Shown here: positions 16,140-25,089 of the stretch, one piece after another | How positions within the stretch are numbered: position 1 is the stretch's first letter | Layout of the letters: each line of letters starts with the position of its first letter | Assembly: GCA_001787855.1 (NCBI GenBank) | Contig: MFYY01000073.1 | Location: 909 to 37,655 of the forward strand | Direction of reading: 5' to 3' | Length of the DNA stretch: 36,747 nt | DNA from: Candidatus Riflebacteria bacterium GWC2_50_8 | GTDB taxonomy: Bacteria; Muiribacteriota; Ozemobacteria; Ozemobacterales; Ozemobacteraceae | Notes under the pieces: generated by a model | The model's database searches: none | Told to the model about the DNA's origin: nothing | The model's input: only the letters and a program-made list of their open reading frames with translations | Position numbers and translations under genes: made by a program

Positions 16140-16955
16140 ATGAAGCTTAAAACTATGATTGTGCTGACCGCCTTGCTGCTGAGTTCTGGAAGGTGCGCAA
16201 TGACCAGAGAAGCCATGCTCGTTGAGCAAAAAGGTGGCGGAGTGATATTGACCAACGATCCGGTTGTCGCGTCAGGTGCGCTGAGTGTAAAGCCTGTCGG
16301 AAATCCAGAAGTCATGGTTTTTCCGACGCGCTCGCGTAGACCGACAAGTCGGCCGCGTGCAGAACGCATTCTGACTGGAATATTTTCAGGCCGCGAGGAA
16401 GAAGCCAGCGAAGTGTTGCCAGCAGAAGAGTCTTTCAGCCCTGCTGCCAGGCGTCGCCAGCCTGTCCCGGCAAAGACAACTGCAACCATCGCCTGGATAA
16501 CAGAAAGCGGCACGGTTTATCATGACCCATTTTTAGAATGCGCAACAGGCAGTGAGCGGATCTGGGTTGACAATATTCAGGATTTAAGCGGTCGCGCGGC
16601 CTGCGAAGAGTGTTTTATCAAAACCGCGCATGCTCCAGAATTTATAAGCAAAGAATCTGGTGGTCTAGATCTGGCATCGGCAGCGGCGTTACTTGGCAAT
16701 CAGGAATTCCTGACCTGGGCCAGTGAGCGCCTGCCGATAAAGAATCCCGGGTTCATTTCGACCCGTCGCCTGTTGATTTACCCTAAAATGGAAATGACCG
16801 AAAATGGATTGCGGCAGCTCGCCAAAGAAACAGAGTTGGCATATCGACGCCATACCTGGCGTGTTATCGAGGTTATTGCCAAAAAGTCAGAAACCGACAC
16901 CGATAATTTAAGCTCGTTTGGCGACGAAGGCGAAGATGAGAGCAACGATGACTGA
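16140..16955 (+). CDS. Secreted hypothetical protein with His/Cys metal-site-like motif
   Basis: The protein has 271 residues from ATG 16140, with AGGAG six bases upstream; a TTG five codons earlier is a weaker choice. The N-terminus MKLKTMIVLTALLLSSG is a signal peptide, perhaps with cleavage near GRC-A. A basic, Pro/Arg-rich middle (RSRRPTSRPRAER) leads to ITESGTVYHDPFLEC, and then AACEECF, with H128, C134, C155 and C158. This spacing resembles the short YHx(n)C...CxxC repeat found at the ends of various extracellular nucleases and envelope proteins, which may bind zinc. The C-terminus is acidic. Its last eight bases overlap the rarA start, so the two are co-transcribed, although one product is exported and the other is a cytosolic DNA helper. 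Function is unknown. Confidence 0.75.
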   Translation: MKLKTMIVLTALLLSSGRCAMTREAMLVEQKGGGVILTNDPVVASGALSVKPVGNPEVMVFPTRSRRPTSRPRAERILTGIFSGREEEASEVLPAEESFSPAARRRQPVPAKTTATIAWITESGTVYHDPFLECATGSERIWVDNIQDLSGRAACEECFIKTAHAPEFISKESGGLDLASAAALLGNQEFLTWASERLPIKNPGFISTRRLLIYPKMEMTENGLRQLAKETELAYRRHTWRVIEVIAKKSETDTDNLSSFGDEGEDESNDD

Positions 16956-18294
16956 TCTGTTCGATTTCTCAAGTGGCAATCTTAAAGTATCAGAGGCGTA
17001 TCAGCCGCTTGCTGACCGCATGCGCCCAGAAAAGCTCGAAGATATACTTGGCCAGGAACATATTCTCGGTCAGGGCAAGCCGCTGCGCATGCTTATGCAG
17101 GCAGGCTTGAGTGGATCGATAATTTTCTGGGGCCCCCCGGGTTGCGGCAAAACGACACTGGCCAGAGTTATGGCCAAACATTCTGATGCTGAGTTTATTC
17201 AGTTGTCAGCGGTAACTTCCGGCGTTAAAGATCTTAAGGCGGCTTTTGAACAGGCTTACGAACTGCGCCGCCGTTTAAACCGCAAAACCATGTTGTTTGT
17301 CGACGAAATTCACCGCTTCAACAAGGCCCAGCAGGATGCTCTACTACCGCATATCGAATCTGGCGCCGTCGTGTTTGTTGGCGCAACCACAGAAAATCCT
17401 AGTTTTGAGGTTATTTCGGCTCTTTTATCGCGTTGTCAGGTTCTCATTCTTAAGCCGGTCGCAGTAGAAGCACTGCTGAACATATTGTTGCGTGCGGTCG
17501 ATACCGATCGCAAGATTGGCAAAGAGCCTAAAATCTCGATTGACGAGAGCGCTCTCGAACGCATAGCCCAGATGGCGGCAGGAGATGCCCGCATAGCGCT
17601 CAATGTTCTGGAAACCTGCTGCGATGTTGCCCGCCAGCAGTCGCCAGAATCGCCGGCTTTTGGCGCCGAACTGGTTGCCGAAACTTTTCAGAGCAAAATG
17701 TTACGATATGACAAGGGTGGTGAAGAACACTACAACCTTATTTCAGCACTGCATAAGTCAATGCGAGGTTCTGATCCGGATGCCAGTCTTTACTGGCTTT
17801 ATCGAATGATAGAGGGTGGTGAGGACTGCCGTTTTATTTTACGGCGAATGATCAGATTTGCCGCAGAAGACGTTGGCATGGCCGACCCGTTTGCATTGAC
17901 CCTTGCCATGTCAGCATCACAGGCTTACGATTATATTGGCCCGCCAGAAGCGCATCTTTGCCTGGCACAGCTCGCGGTTTATCTGGCGGCGGCACCCAAA
18001 AGCAATGCCTTATATCGGGCTGAAAAGCTGGTGAAACAGGTGATCAGAAGTGGACAGGAACCATCAGTCCCCTTTCATCTCAGAAACGCGCCGACCGGTT
18101 TGATGCGCGAGCTTGGCTATGGTCACGAATACAGGTATCCACATGATTTCAAGGGTGGTTTTATCGACGAAAACTATTTTCCTGACGGCCTTGAAAATTC
18201 AAGATTTTACAAGCCCACCGAACACGGCAAGGAAAAGCTTACTGCCGAGCGCTTGCGCGCACTCTGGCCAAAACGTGGCAGCAGCAGAGATTGA
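16948..18294 (+). CDS. rarA: Replication-associated recombination protein A (MgsA/RarA AAA ATPase)
   Basis: RarA is a clamp-loader-like AAA+ ATPase that acts at stalled replication forks. It has 448 residues from ATG 16948, in line with the family; the open frame extends ten codons upstream, but MTDLFDF is the typical beginning. Motifs are [20 protein letters not shown], Walker [10 protein letters not shown] (62-70), Walker [13 protein letters not shown] (D119/E120), the sensor region [11 protein letters not shown], and SRCQVL with the arginine finger. The C-terminal part has DALHK-like [19 protein letters not shown] and [10 protein letters not shown], the MgsA_C signatures. Arginine codons here are mostly CGC/CGT, the background use of the region. 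Shine-Dalgarno is weak (GAGAG), and coupling to the preceding gene is likely. Confidence 0.95.
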   Translation: MTDLFDFSSGNLKVSEAYQPLADRMRPEKLEDILGQEHILGQGKPLRMLMQAGLSGSIIFWGPPGCGKTTLARVMAKHSDAEFIQLSAVTSGVKDLKAAFEQAYELRRRLNRKTMLFVDEIHRFNKAQQDALLPHIESGAVVFVGATTENPSFEVISALLSRCQVLILKPVAVEALLNILLRAVDTDRKIGKEPKISIDESALERIAQMAAGDARIALNVLETCCDVARQQSPESPAFGAELVAETFQSKMLRYDKGGEEHYNLISALHKSMRGSDPDASLYWLYRMIEGGEDCRFILRRMIRFAAEDVGMADPFALTLAMSASQAYDYIGPPEAHLCLAQLAVYLAAAPKSNALYRAEKLVKQVIRSGQEPSVPFHLRNAPTGLMRELGYGHEYRYPHDFKGGFIDENYFPDGLENSRFYKPTEHGKEKLTAERLRALWPKRGSSRD

Positions 18295-18302
18295 GGCAAT
18301 CT

Positions 18303-18785
18303 GTGGCGAACAGCGATAATATTGTTGTCTGGTGGCTCAAGAGAGTGGCATACCGGCTCTGGCAGTTCAAACAGACGATGCTGCCAATACTTGACACCGC
18401 AGAGTGGCACAGGGCCGTATCTGAGCTTTCGCAACCCCTGCAAGCTTATCTCAATTCTTTGCGCAAATCAGAAAAAGCCCACATTCAAAGAGTATGCCGC
18501 GCTGTCAGTGCAGATCGCCAGATCAATGAGCAGCAACGCGTAGAGATGCTGCAGCTGGCTTTGCTGCATGATATTGGCAAATCAATCATGCGATCGAGTG
18601 TCATTATGAAAGTGGCGCGGGTTTTTTTTCCGATTGGTCGCAATGAACATTGTATTGCCGGGGCCAGGTTGCTTAAACGCCATGGTTTTGATCGCAGACT
18701 GGTTCGAAGGGTTCTTCGTCATCACACATTTGATCATGACGACAAACTTCTGCAGAAGTTTCAGCAGATTGATGACAGCTGCTGA
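18303..18785 (+). CDS. HDIG-type HD domain protein
   Basis: The protein has 160 residues if started at GTG 18303, with GAGG six bases upstream; a TTG at 18291 overlapping the rarA stop is the alternative. An N-terminal amphipathic region is followed by an HD domain: HIQRVCRAVS, LLHDIGK (the HD metal site), NEHCIAGARLLKRHGF and RRVLRHHTFDHDD. The order H...HD...H...HH fits a minimal HD phosphohydrolase, and it lacks the GYP part needed to be an HD-GYP cyclic-di-GMP phosphodiesterase. The substrate is unknown, with nucleotides or phosphodiesters likely from family knowledge. It lies between rarA and ferritin and may share the rarA transcript, since no terminator separates them. Confidence 0.82.
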   Translation: MANSDNIVVWWLKRVAYRLWQFKQTMLPILDTAEWHRAVSELSQPLQAYLNSLRKSEKAHIQRVCRAVSADRQINEQQRVEMLQLALLHDIGKSIMRSSVIMKVARVFFPIGRNEHCIAGARLLKRHGFDRRLVRRVLRHHTFDHDDKLLQKFQQIDDSC

Positions 18786-18837
18786 ATTTGACTCCTGGAA
18801 AAAAATCGGTTGCCTAAATGCTATCCAAATAGTATCG

Positions 18838-18843
18838 TATAAT
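18838..18843 (+). promoter_or_regulatory. TATAAT -10 box upstream of ferritin
   Basis: A perfect TATAAT lies 29 bases before the ferritin ATG, in an AT-rich gap after the HD gene. The best -35 (TTGCCT at 18810-18815) is 22 bases away, which is too far, so an activator may be needed or the box may be fortuitous. Confidence 0.4.
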
Positions 18844-18872
18844 GTTAGAAAAAATAACTGGAGGAAATTATT

Positions 18873-19397
18873 ATGTTCGCAAAAAAAATGGAAACAGCAC
18901 TGGTTCACCAGATCTACGAAGAAATGTATTCATTCTATCTGTATCTTGCCATGGCAGAATATGGCACTTCTGAAGGCATGCCCGGTCTGCGTCACTGGAT
19001 GCAAAATCAGGCCATGGAAGAACTCAGTCACGCGATCAAGTTTATGAATTACATTGCCGAAAAAGGTGGCAAAGCTGAGTTAAAAGCCCTGCAGGCACCG
19101 CCGAAGAGCTGGAAATCAGCAAAAAATGTCTTTGAAGAAGTTCTTAAGCACGAGCAGCATATCACCAGCTGCATCAACAATCTTGTCGATGTTGCCATTT
19201 CGGTTAAGGATCACGCTACTGTTAACTTTCTCAACTGGTTCGTCGCCGAGCAGGTCGAAGAAGAAGCCGCTGCCCAGGCTGTCATAGATATGGTCAAGCT
19301 GACCGGCAGTGCTCCAGGTGGCATGTTTATGGTTGACCGCGAACTGGCCGCAAGACCGGCGGCTCTTAATCCGCTCAACCCAACTCCGGCTGCCTGA
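18873..19397 (+). CDS. ftnA: Bacterial non-haem ferritin
   Basis: Ferritin stores iron as a 24-mer shell and oxidises Fe(II) at a di-iron centre. The 174 residues start at ATG 18873, after GGAGG (seven bases upstream). The ferroxidase residues fall at the same positions as in E. coli FtnA: E17, E50, H53, E94, Q127 and E130 (in EEMYSFY, MEELSHA, KHEQHI and AEQVEEE). No haem-binding methionine typical of bacterioferritin was noted. The last 20 residues are Ala/Pro-rich (ARPAALNPLNPTPAA) and may protrude into or outside the shell. A bidirectional terminator follows. Regulation by iron is likely, but no convincing Fur box was found. Confidence 0.95.
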   Translation: MFAKKMETALVHQIYEEMYSFYLYLAMAEYGTSEGMPGLRHWMQNQAMEELSHAIKFMNYIAEKGGKAELKALQAPPKSWKSAKNVFEEVLKHEQHITSCINNLVDVAISVKDHATVNFLNWFVAEQVEEEAAAQAVIDMVKLTGSAPGGMFMVDRELAARPAALNPLNPTPAA

Positions 19398-19416
19398 TAG
19401 CTGTTAGACAACGTCT

Positions 19417-19455
19417 GACATAAAAAAATCGCCATCTGGCGGTTTTTTTTATGTC
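19417..19455. terminator. Bidirectional terminator between ferritin and the site-2 protease gene
   Basis: The stem CGCCA/TGGCG is flanked by seven A residues on one side and eight T residues on the other, with GACAT and ATGTC pairing further out. It works in both directions and separates two converging genes; its outer edge touches the stop codon of the minus-strand gene. Confidence 0.85.
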
Positions 19456-20287
19456 AATACTGCATGCCACCTGTCTTAAAGCGGAGCAGGTAAGTGCCAA
19501 TCTCGCGCAGAGGGTCACCGAACAGGTCATTCAGGGCATTGAATGAAAAATTAATGGCTGGCGAAAGTATTACTCCGAGCCCGCCAACCGCAAACAGAAT
19601 AAGCAGGAGCATTGGAGCCAGCTCTTCGAATTGCCTGTATTTAAGCCTGTATTTGCCCGGCAAAAAATAAGAGGTGATTCGCGATCCGTCGAGAGGCGGT
19701 ATTGGCAGCAGGTTAAACAGTGCCAGGCTCAGGTTGATTATTATTATGGTTTCGCAGAACTTGTAAAGGAGCATAATTGCGTTTGGTGAAAGTGCAAGAT
19801 AAGACAATGATGCGGCAAGAGCCTTTAACAAAGCTACTCCAAGGATTGCCATTATCAGGTTGGAAAGAGGGCCTGCCATAGCAACAGAAAGCATGGCGCG
19901 GCGTGGAACGCGAAAGTTTGCCGGGTCGACAATAACGGGTTTGGCCCAGCCAAAGCCGGCAAAAAACAGCAGCAGCGTGCCGACCGGTTCAAGATGGCGC
20001 AGTGGGTTCAAGCTCAAACGCCCCATTCGTCGAGGTGTCGGGTCGCCAAGAAAATCAGCCATGATGGCGTGAGCGTATTCGTGAACAGTCAGAGATACCA
20101 GAATTACCGGCACCAGAAAAATGTAGTAGAACGCCGACCCGATCAAAGAACTTGAAGATTGCAGAGTCAGGCTGATAACAAAAAGAAAGAGTATCGTGCC
20201 GCCGATGATCAACAGCCGATTAAAAGATTCAGGCGGCATGCCGCCCGGCGGTGAGAATTTATAGATTTTTGTATAATTGTAAGGCAA
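19454..20287 (-). CDS. Site-2 protease (M50 family), membrane zinc protease
   Basis: Intramembrane metalloproteases of this type cut membrane-spanning substrates such as anti-sigma factors. The 277-residue form starts at TTG 20287, which has GAGGAG seven bases upstream inside the preceding gene; ATG 20239 is another candidate. HEYAH (H69, E70, H73) is the zinc site in the first helix pair, and NLLPIPPLDGSR with D200 is the third ligand. RRMGRLSLNPLRHLEPVG and AGPLSNLIMA are typical of the YdfH/Rv-type short subfamily without PDZ domains. About six membrane helices were seen. It overlaps the poly(A) polymerase gene by 29 bases and is the last gene of that operon. No anti-sigma factor is encoded in the window, so its substrate is unknown. 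Confidence 0.9.
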   Translation of the reverse strand: MPYNYTKIYKFSPPGGMPPESFNRLLIIGGTILFLFVISLTLQSSSSLIGSAFYYIFLVPVILVSLTVHEYAHAIMADFLGDPTPRRMGRLSLNPLRHLEPVGTLLLFFAGFGWAKPVIVDPANFRVPRRAMLSVAMAGPLSNLIMAILGVALLKALAASLSYLALSPNAIMLLYKFCETIIIINLSLALFNLLPIPPLDGSRITSYFLPGKYRLKYRQFEELAPMLLLILFAVGGLGVILSPAINFSFNALNDLFGDPLREIGTYLLRFKTGGMQY

Positions 20288-22880
20288 GTGCCAACTCCTC
20301 TTCGTGCGTAAAGTGCGAGCCTGTAAGCTTTTGCTCGATTATGTGCTTGAATATGTGGCGCATGTGCGGACCCGGCCTAACGCCAGAATCAATAAGATCC
20401 TGGCCGGAAATGCCGCAGCGGATGGCGCGCAGATTCATAATAAAGTGCAGAATTTTTCTGGCATTGCGCTTGTCGAGAGAGAATGCCATCAGTGACAGCA
20501 AAGTCTCAAGCGATAATTCATGCAGCAGGTTGAAAAGACCGATGGCGTCAGAATCATCTGTTTTGTTTACCACTGCAGGAACAGATTTTATCGCTGCCAG
20601 TGCCTGCACAATCAGACGTCTTCGGCTATGGTTGGTGCCCAGGTTGTCGAGTATCTCTTCGGCATTGTTGTTTCTGATTACTGATAAGATGCCTGTCCAG
20701 AAAATAGCTTCATCATCGATTTCTTCGCCGAGCGGCTTGAAACGCCTGATCAGGCTTTTGATCAACTTGAAACGCCCGGGAAGAATATCAGCATCAATCA
20801 TTTCGGGACTGAGATATTTCATCAGACCTGCCGAAAAAAGGTCGGCCACGATCTGCTGCGGGCGGTCCTCGTTAAGACAGCGCGAGATTTCAGCGCCGAT
20901 TCGTTTCAGCGAAAGTTTTTCCGGTGCTTCGCGGCTGATGGCAAGTTCGAATGCTCTCTGCGTATCCTGTTCAAGTGCGAAATTGAAGCGTCCGGCAAAT
21001 CTGATGGCCCGAAACAGTCGGGTTGGGTCCTCTAAAAAGCTGAATGAGTGAAGAATTCTGATGCGCCTGTTGACCAGATCGTTGTAGCCGCCAAAAAAAT
21101 CCTTCAGCTCAAGATAGTGTTCGGGGTTTAATGCGAGCGCCAGCGCGTTAATCGTAAAGTCCCGGCGATAAAGATCGTTTGACAGGCCACTGAACTCTAT
21201 CTGCGGCAAAGCTCCCGGATCTGAATAGTGTTCAATTCTCGCCGAACTGAAGTCTATTTTGAGATCTTCGAGATAAATTCTGGCAGTATGAAAGCGATCG
21301 AAAACCTTATATTCACAGGAAAATTCGCGGCTCAATTCAACAACGAAAGGCATTGCGTCGCCGATTATTACAATGTCTATGTCGAAGTTCTGACGCTCAA
21401 GCAGCAGGTCTCTGACAAATCCGCCAACCGCAAAGGCATTTACCCCTTTCTGCTCGGCAAAACGGCCTATGCGGTGCAGAAGATGATAAATGCGCAGAGA
21501 AAAAACCAGTTTAAGCAGCTTTTCAAGTTCGCCAGGAGCGGGCAGGGTGGCTTGTTCTGCCAGCGGAAGAAAATCGTGCGGAAGCGGCAAATAATCTGGC
21601 AGCGCGCGTAAAAGCTCGTGAGTGGTGATTATCCCGACTACTTTGCTATCCTGAAGAACAGGCAATCTGGTCAGATTATAGCGCACCATAAGGTTTTTAA
21701 GTACCCGCACCGGTGTGGCCGGGCTGACAATCGGGACGCTGGTTGGCACATAGGGGCCAATTTCTGAGTCGAGAAGATTCATCTGCAGGGCCCGGTCGAG
21801 ATCACGCCTTGTAACTATGCCAGCAAACTCGCTATTCTGCATAACTATCAACGACATGATGTTGAATTTGAGCATCGTGTCGAATGCGCTGCGTACACTG
21901 GCGTTCCAGTCTATACATTGTGGCGAGGCTGACATGATATCGCCGGCGGTCAGGTCTGGGTGGAGGTTCTTTTCTAGATGCTGCAGAACCCGGCTGCGAT
22001 TCTGCTCGTGTCCGATACCTGAAAAGTGAAAGTAAACCCAGTTGCGTAACCGAGTTGGACGAAAATCGGCGAAGATATCGCGAAAGTCGATTTGTGAAAC
22101 GCTGCTTCTGCACCATACTCTGGTAAAATTACCAAAAGTAAGCATGAGCAATAAAATTGGCGGCGAGATATCTGACCAGATAGTGTCTACTACAGGTTCT
22201 ATGTCTTGTACATGGTTGCCAGCCCTCACTGCAATAAGGGTCACCGGCCAGTAGCCTGGTTGAATGTCTTCGATATTTTTGAGCATATTGCGATATAGAC
22301 TGGTCTGGCCATCATGCATGCCGAGTACTACTGTGTTGGCAATTTTGCCGGGAGACATGGCCTGGCGGCCAAGAAATGCAAGTGCCTTGTGATCTTCCGA
22401 CTTGACTCGTCCCGACAGGCCGGCCCAGGTCTTTTCGGTGACTGCCAGCCGAAATATCTGCATGTCGTCGCTGGAAAAGTGTAACTGGTTGTCACGAAGC
22501 CGGTTAACCAGCCATGCAGTCAAGCTCATTGAATCACAAATTTCATTCTCAACTGCAAATGGTAGCGTGGCCGGCCGGTCAGCCATGACGACAATCCTTG
22601 GCGAGACCTTGCCGACAGCTTCGACAAACTCCTGATTCTGACGCAGGTGCGTTATGCCAACCAGGTAGACTGTTTTCAGCGCAGAAAAGTCAATATCGTC
22701 AAACTTGACGGTCTTAAACCAGTCCAGTTTCCGTGCTGTTTCCCAGGCATTTTGTCTGAATCTTACCGGATGCAGAATACTGGCGTCTCGCTCGCGAAGA
22801 AGCAGGCACCGTGCTGCTCCAAGATGGTCGAGATCAGCATTGTGCGGAAAAACAATCAGTTTATTCGGGCATTGCTTCAT
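20259..22880 (-). CDS. DHH-CBS-CBS tRNA nucleotidyltransferase/poly(A) polymerase
   Basis: The protein has 873 residues with four parts. Residues 1 to about 300 form a DHH-type phosphoesterase-like region: FPHNADLDHLGA keeps the first aspartates, but the DHH signature itself reads MADRP. Two CBS domains follow at about 315-365 (IVTRRDLDRAL) and 375-435 (IITTHELLRAL). The nucleotidyltransferase head has VGGFVRDLLL (about 485), the catalytic DIDIVI (about 499) and the RRDFTINALAL motif (about 577), then EDPTRLFRAIRFAGRF. This is the layout of A-adding enzymes in lineages where CCA addition is split between two proteins; CCA activity is also possible. The start codon is ATG 22880, 13 bases after the HD-GYP stop. 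It shares a transcript with signalling genes, which is unusual for a tRNA maturation enzyme. Confidence 0.9.
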   Translation of the reverse strand: MKQCPNKLIVFPHNADLDHLGAARCLLLRERDASILHPVRFRQNAWETARKLDWFKTVKFDDIDFSALKTVYLVGITHLRQNQEFVEAVGKVSPRIVVMADRPATLPFAVENEICDSMSLTAWLVNRLRDNQLHFSSDDMQIFRLAVTEKTWAGLSGRVKSEDHKALAFLGRQAMSPGKIANTVVLGMHDGQTSLYRNMLKNIEDIQPGYWPVTLIAVRAGNHVQDIEPVVDTIWSDISPPILLLMLTFGNFTRVWCRSSVSQIDFRDIFADFRPTRLRNWVYFHFSGIGHEQNRSRVLQHLEKNLHPDLTAGDIMSASPQCIDWNASVRSAFDTMLKFNIMSLIVMQNSEFAGIVTRRDLDRALQMNLLDSEIGPYVPTSVPIVSPATPVRVLKNLMVRYNLTRLPVLQDSKVVGIITTHELLRALPDYLPLPHDFLPLAEQATLPAPGELEKLLKLVFSLRIYHLLHRIGRFAEQKGVNAFAVGGFVRDLLLERQNFDIDIVIIGDAMPFVVELSREFSCEYKVFDRFHTARIYLEDLKIDFSSARIEHYSDPGALPQIEFSGLSNDLYRRDFTINALALALNPEHYLELKDFFGGYNDLVNRRIRILHSFSFLEDPTRLFRAIRFAGRFNFALEQDTQRAFELAISREAPEKLSLKRIGAEISRCLNEDRPQQIVADLFSAGLMKYLSPEMIDADILPGRFKLIKSLIRRFKPLGEEIDDEAIFWTGILSVIRNNNAEEILDNLGTNHSRRRLIVQALAAIKSVPAVVNKTDDSDAIGLFNLLHELSLETLLSLMAFSLDKRNARKILHFIMNLRAIRCGISGQDLIDSGVRPGPHMRHIFKHIIEQKLTGSHFTHEEELALALQLYKNL

Positions 22881-22893
22881 ATTGGCTCGGCGC

Positions 22894-25089
22894 CTATTTA
22901 TCGATGCCTTCGCGCTTGAGTATTTCGAAAAAGACTTTTACTATCTCAGGGTCGAGCTGGCTGCCAGCCGCTTTTTTCATTTCCTGTCTGACATATTCGA
23001 ATGGAAAAGCCTTGCGATATGGGCGGTCGGCAATCATTGCGTCGTATGTGTCGGCAACCGCGAGAATTCTGGCACCAAGCGGGATCTGCTCGCCCTTAAG
23101 ACCCAGCGGGTAGCCTGCTCCGTCGTAGCGCTCGTGATGATATAAAGTCAGCGGTGCAATTTCCTTAAGGATTTCGACACGTTCCATGATGCTGGCGCCA
23201 TATTCAGGGTGGCGATGCAGTTCTTCAACTTCTTCGAGGGTCAGTCGTTCCTGTTTCGTTAAAATGACATCTTTAATGCCTATTTTGCCTATATCATGCA
23301 GTAGCCCGGCATAACGAACGGTTTCGAGTTCGTCTTCGTTCAGGCCGAGCTCAATGCCAATCTTGACGGCGTATTCCATGACTTTTGTACTGTGTCCGTG
23401 AGTGTATGAGTCCTTGGCTTCGATTGCTGCCGCAAGAGCCATGACCATCGAAAGATACTGGCGTTTCATTTCAGCATAAAGCTGGGCATTTTCGATTGCA
23501 ATACTGGCCTGCGAAGCAAAAGTTGACAGCAGATCGATTTCGTCCTGCGAAAAATCGCGCGGTTTGCTGGTGTAGACAGTAATGACCCCGATTGGTCGAC
23601 CGCGCTGCATTATCGGCACGGCAAGCAGTCCAGCAAGCTTTTCGCGTTTGATCAGACTTGTATATTTTGTGCGTGGATCTTTTCGGGCATCGACGACAGA
23701 AATGGGCAGGCGCTGCGAAAAACAGCTTCCGATAATGCCTTCGCCGGTTTTAATAGCAGTCGATGATAAAAACGATTTTGACAGGCCGCGTGATGCCCTG
23801 ACTTCGAGCAGTTCTCCTGTTGCATCAAGCAGGCGCAGTTCGCAACGCAACGCGTTCATCATTTCCATTGAGAAGTTGACAATTGAGTCAAGAACCTCGT
23901 CGAGCACCAGAGTCGAGGTGATCGACTGTGAGATTTCGAACAATACAGAAATTTCATCGATACGTCGCTCAAGATACAACCTGATTTTTACGTTTTCGAT
24001 AGCGGTCGACAACAGGTTCGACAGCGTCGTAAAAGTGCGCAGATGTTCTCGGTTAAAAGCTTTCTGTCTGGTAGCAGAAAGGTTGATCAGCCCGATGTTT
24101 TTGCCCTGAACAGTCAGGGGCACTGTCATGAATGACTGTATTTTTCGCCTGAATACTTTGTCCATGCTCATGGCATTCTGCCCGGGCAGAAATAACTGCT
24201 GGCAGCGCGTAATCCTCACTGACTTTCCTCTGATTTTCAGACTGATGTCGTCGATGTGCCCGGTCAGGCTGTCGAGACTGGCTGGTGCGAGCGGCAGTCG
24301 CGAAACAAAATAGCGCGTTTCTTCATCGTCTTTGAACAGGCAGACAATACCGAGGTCGTGGCCGATCAGCTGTGCCAGGTATTCAAACGACAGCCCGATC
24401 AGCCCTTCAAGGGTCTGCACCGAAGAAAAGCGCTTGGCCAGAACGTTAAGTTTTTCCATCTCGCGAATTCTGTTCTCGCGTTCCTGCAGCAGGCCGCTGT
24501 GTTCGATCTTCATGGCAGCAAGATTCGCGAAAACAGTGGCCTCTTCGAGGTCGTTAACGTCAAAAGCTTTCGTTTTGGAAATATTCCCGACCACAAGAAG
24601 GCCGACGCACTGGGTGTTGGTGGTAAGGGGAATGATCATTGCCGATTTGAACGGTGCGTCCTTGAACAGGGGGTCGTGCATCTCGCCGGTGTATAAGAGC
24701 CTCTGGCGGCAGGAAAAGGCGTTGCGCAGAAGCAGGGATTCTCCTGCCAGCACTTCTTCTTCGTCATTCTGGTCGGTTGAGCAGGGCGCAAATCCAAATT
24801 CTTCTTCTGAATTCATTATGGTGCGCCGGTCGAGGCACCTGATCAGATTTGGCCTGGGGCGTTTTGGGCCGCTGAAAGCCTTGAAGCATAGCTCAAAGGT
24901 TTCACGGTCGAGCAGCATAAAGTAGGCTTCGTCAGATCTTATCGAATCCCTTACCGACCTGGCCATGTTTTTGAGCAGCTCATTCAGGTCAATGCCAGAC
25001 GAAAGCGCCATCGACAGGTCTGAAAGTCGAGAAAGACGCGCAAAGGTAAGTTCGGTTGAGTTTACTGGTCTGGCTGTTTTATTTGGCAT
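22894..25089 (-). CDS. Triple-GAF HD-GYP protein, putative cyclic-di-GMP phosphodiesterase
   Basis: The protein has 731 residues. Three GAF-type sensor regions lie at about 25-200, 215-370 and 385-545, and the last of these is the clearest (GEGIIGSCFSQ, GLLAVPIMQRGRPIGVITVY). The HD-GYP domain follows at about 550-725, with HGHSTKVMEYA, LLHDIGKIGI (about 597), HPEYGASIM, and HHERYDGAGYP (about 650), then ARILAVADTYDAM. All metal-binding residues expected in an active phosphodiesterase are present. There is no membrane helix, so sensing is cytosolic. The ATG at 25089 lies inside the end of the diguanylate cyclase gene (11-base overlap), so the two are translated together. The ligand of the GAF domains is unknown. 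Confidence 0.93.
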   Translation of the reverse strand: MPNKTARPVNSTELTFARLSRLSDLSMALSSGIDLNELLKNMARSVRDSIRSDEAYFMLLDRETFELCFKAFSGPKRPRPNLIRCLDRRTIMNSEEEFGFAPCSTDQNDEEEVLAGESLLLRNAFSCRQRLLYTGEMHDPLFKDAPFKSAMIIPLTTNTQCVGLLVVGNISKTKAFDVNDLEEATVFANLAAMKIEHSGLLQERENRIREMEKLNVLAKRFSSVQTLEGLIGLSFEYLAQLIGHDLGIVCLFKDDEETRYFVSRLPLAPASLDSLTGHIDDISLKIRGKSVRITRCQQLFLPGQNAMSMDKVFRRKIQSFMTVPLTVQGKNIGLINLSATRQKAFNREHLRTFTTLSNLLSTAIENVKIRLYLERRIDEISVLFEISQSITSTLVLDEVLDSIVNFSMEMMNALRCELRLLDATGELLEVRASRGLSKSFLSSTAIKTGEGIIGSCFSQRLPISVVDARKDPRTKYTSLIKREKLAGLLAVPIMQRGRPIGVITVYTSKPRDFSQDEIDLLSTFASQASIAIENAQLYAEMKRQYLSMVMALAAAIEAKDSYTHGHSTKVMEYAVKIGIELGLNEDELETVRYAGLLHDIGKIGIKDVILTKQERLTLEEVEELHRHPEYGASIMERVEILKEIAPLTLYHHERYDGAGYPLGLKGEQIPLGARILAVADTYDAMIADRPYRKAFPFEYVRQEMKKAAGSQLDPEIVKVFFEILKREGIDK

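Noticed and set aside
18810-18843. TTGCCT as the -35 partner of the TATAAT before ferritin
   Set aside because: The spacer would be 22 bases, too long for a sigma70-type promoter, so only the -10 box is reported.
20251-21051. A 266-aa plus-strand open frame opposite the nucleotidyltransferase gene
   Set aside because: Its Ser/Arg-rich sequence has no motif and is the complement of the conserved polymerase C-terminus.
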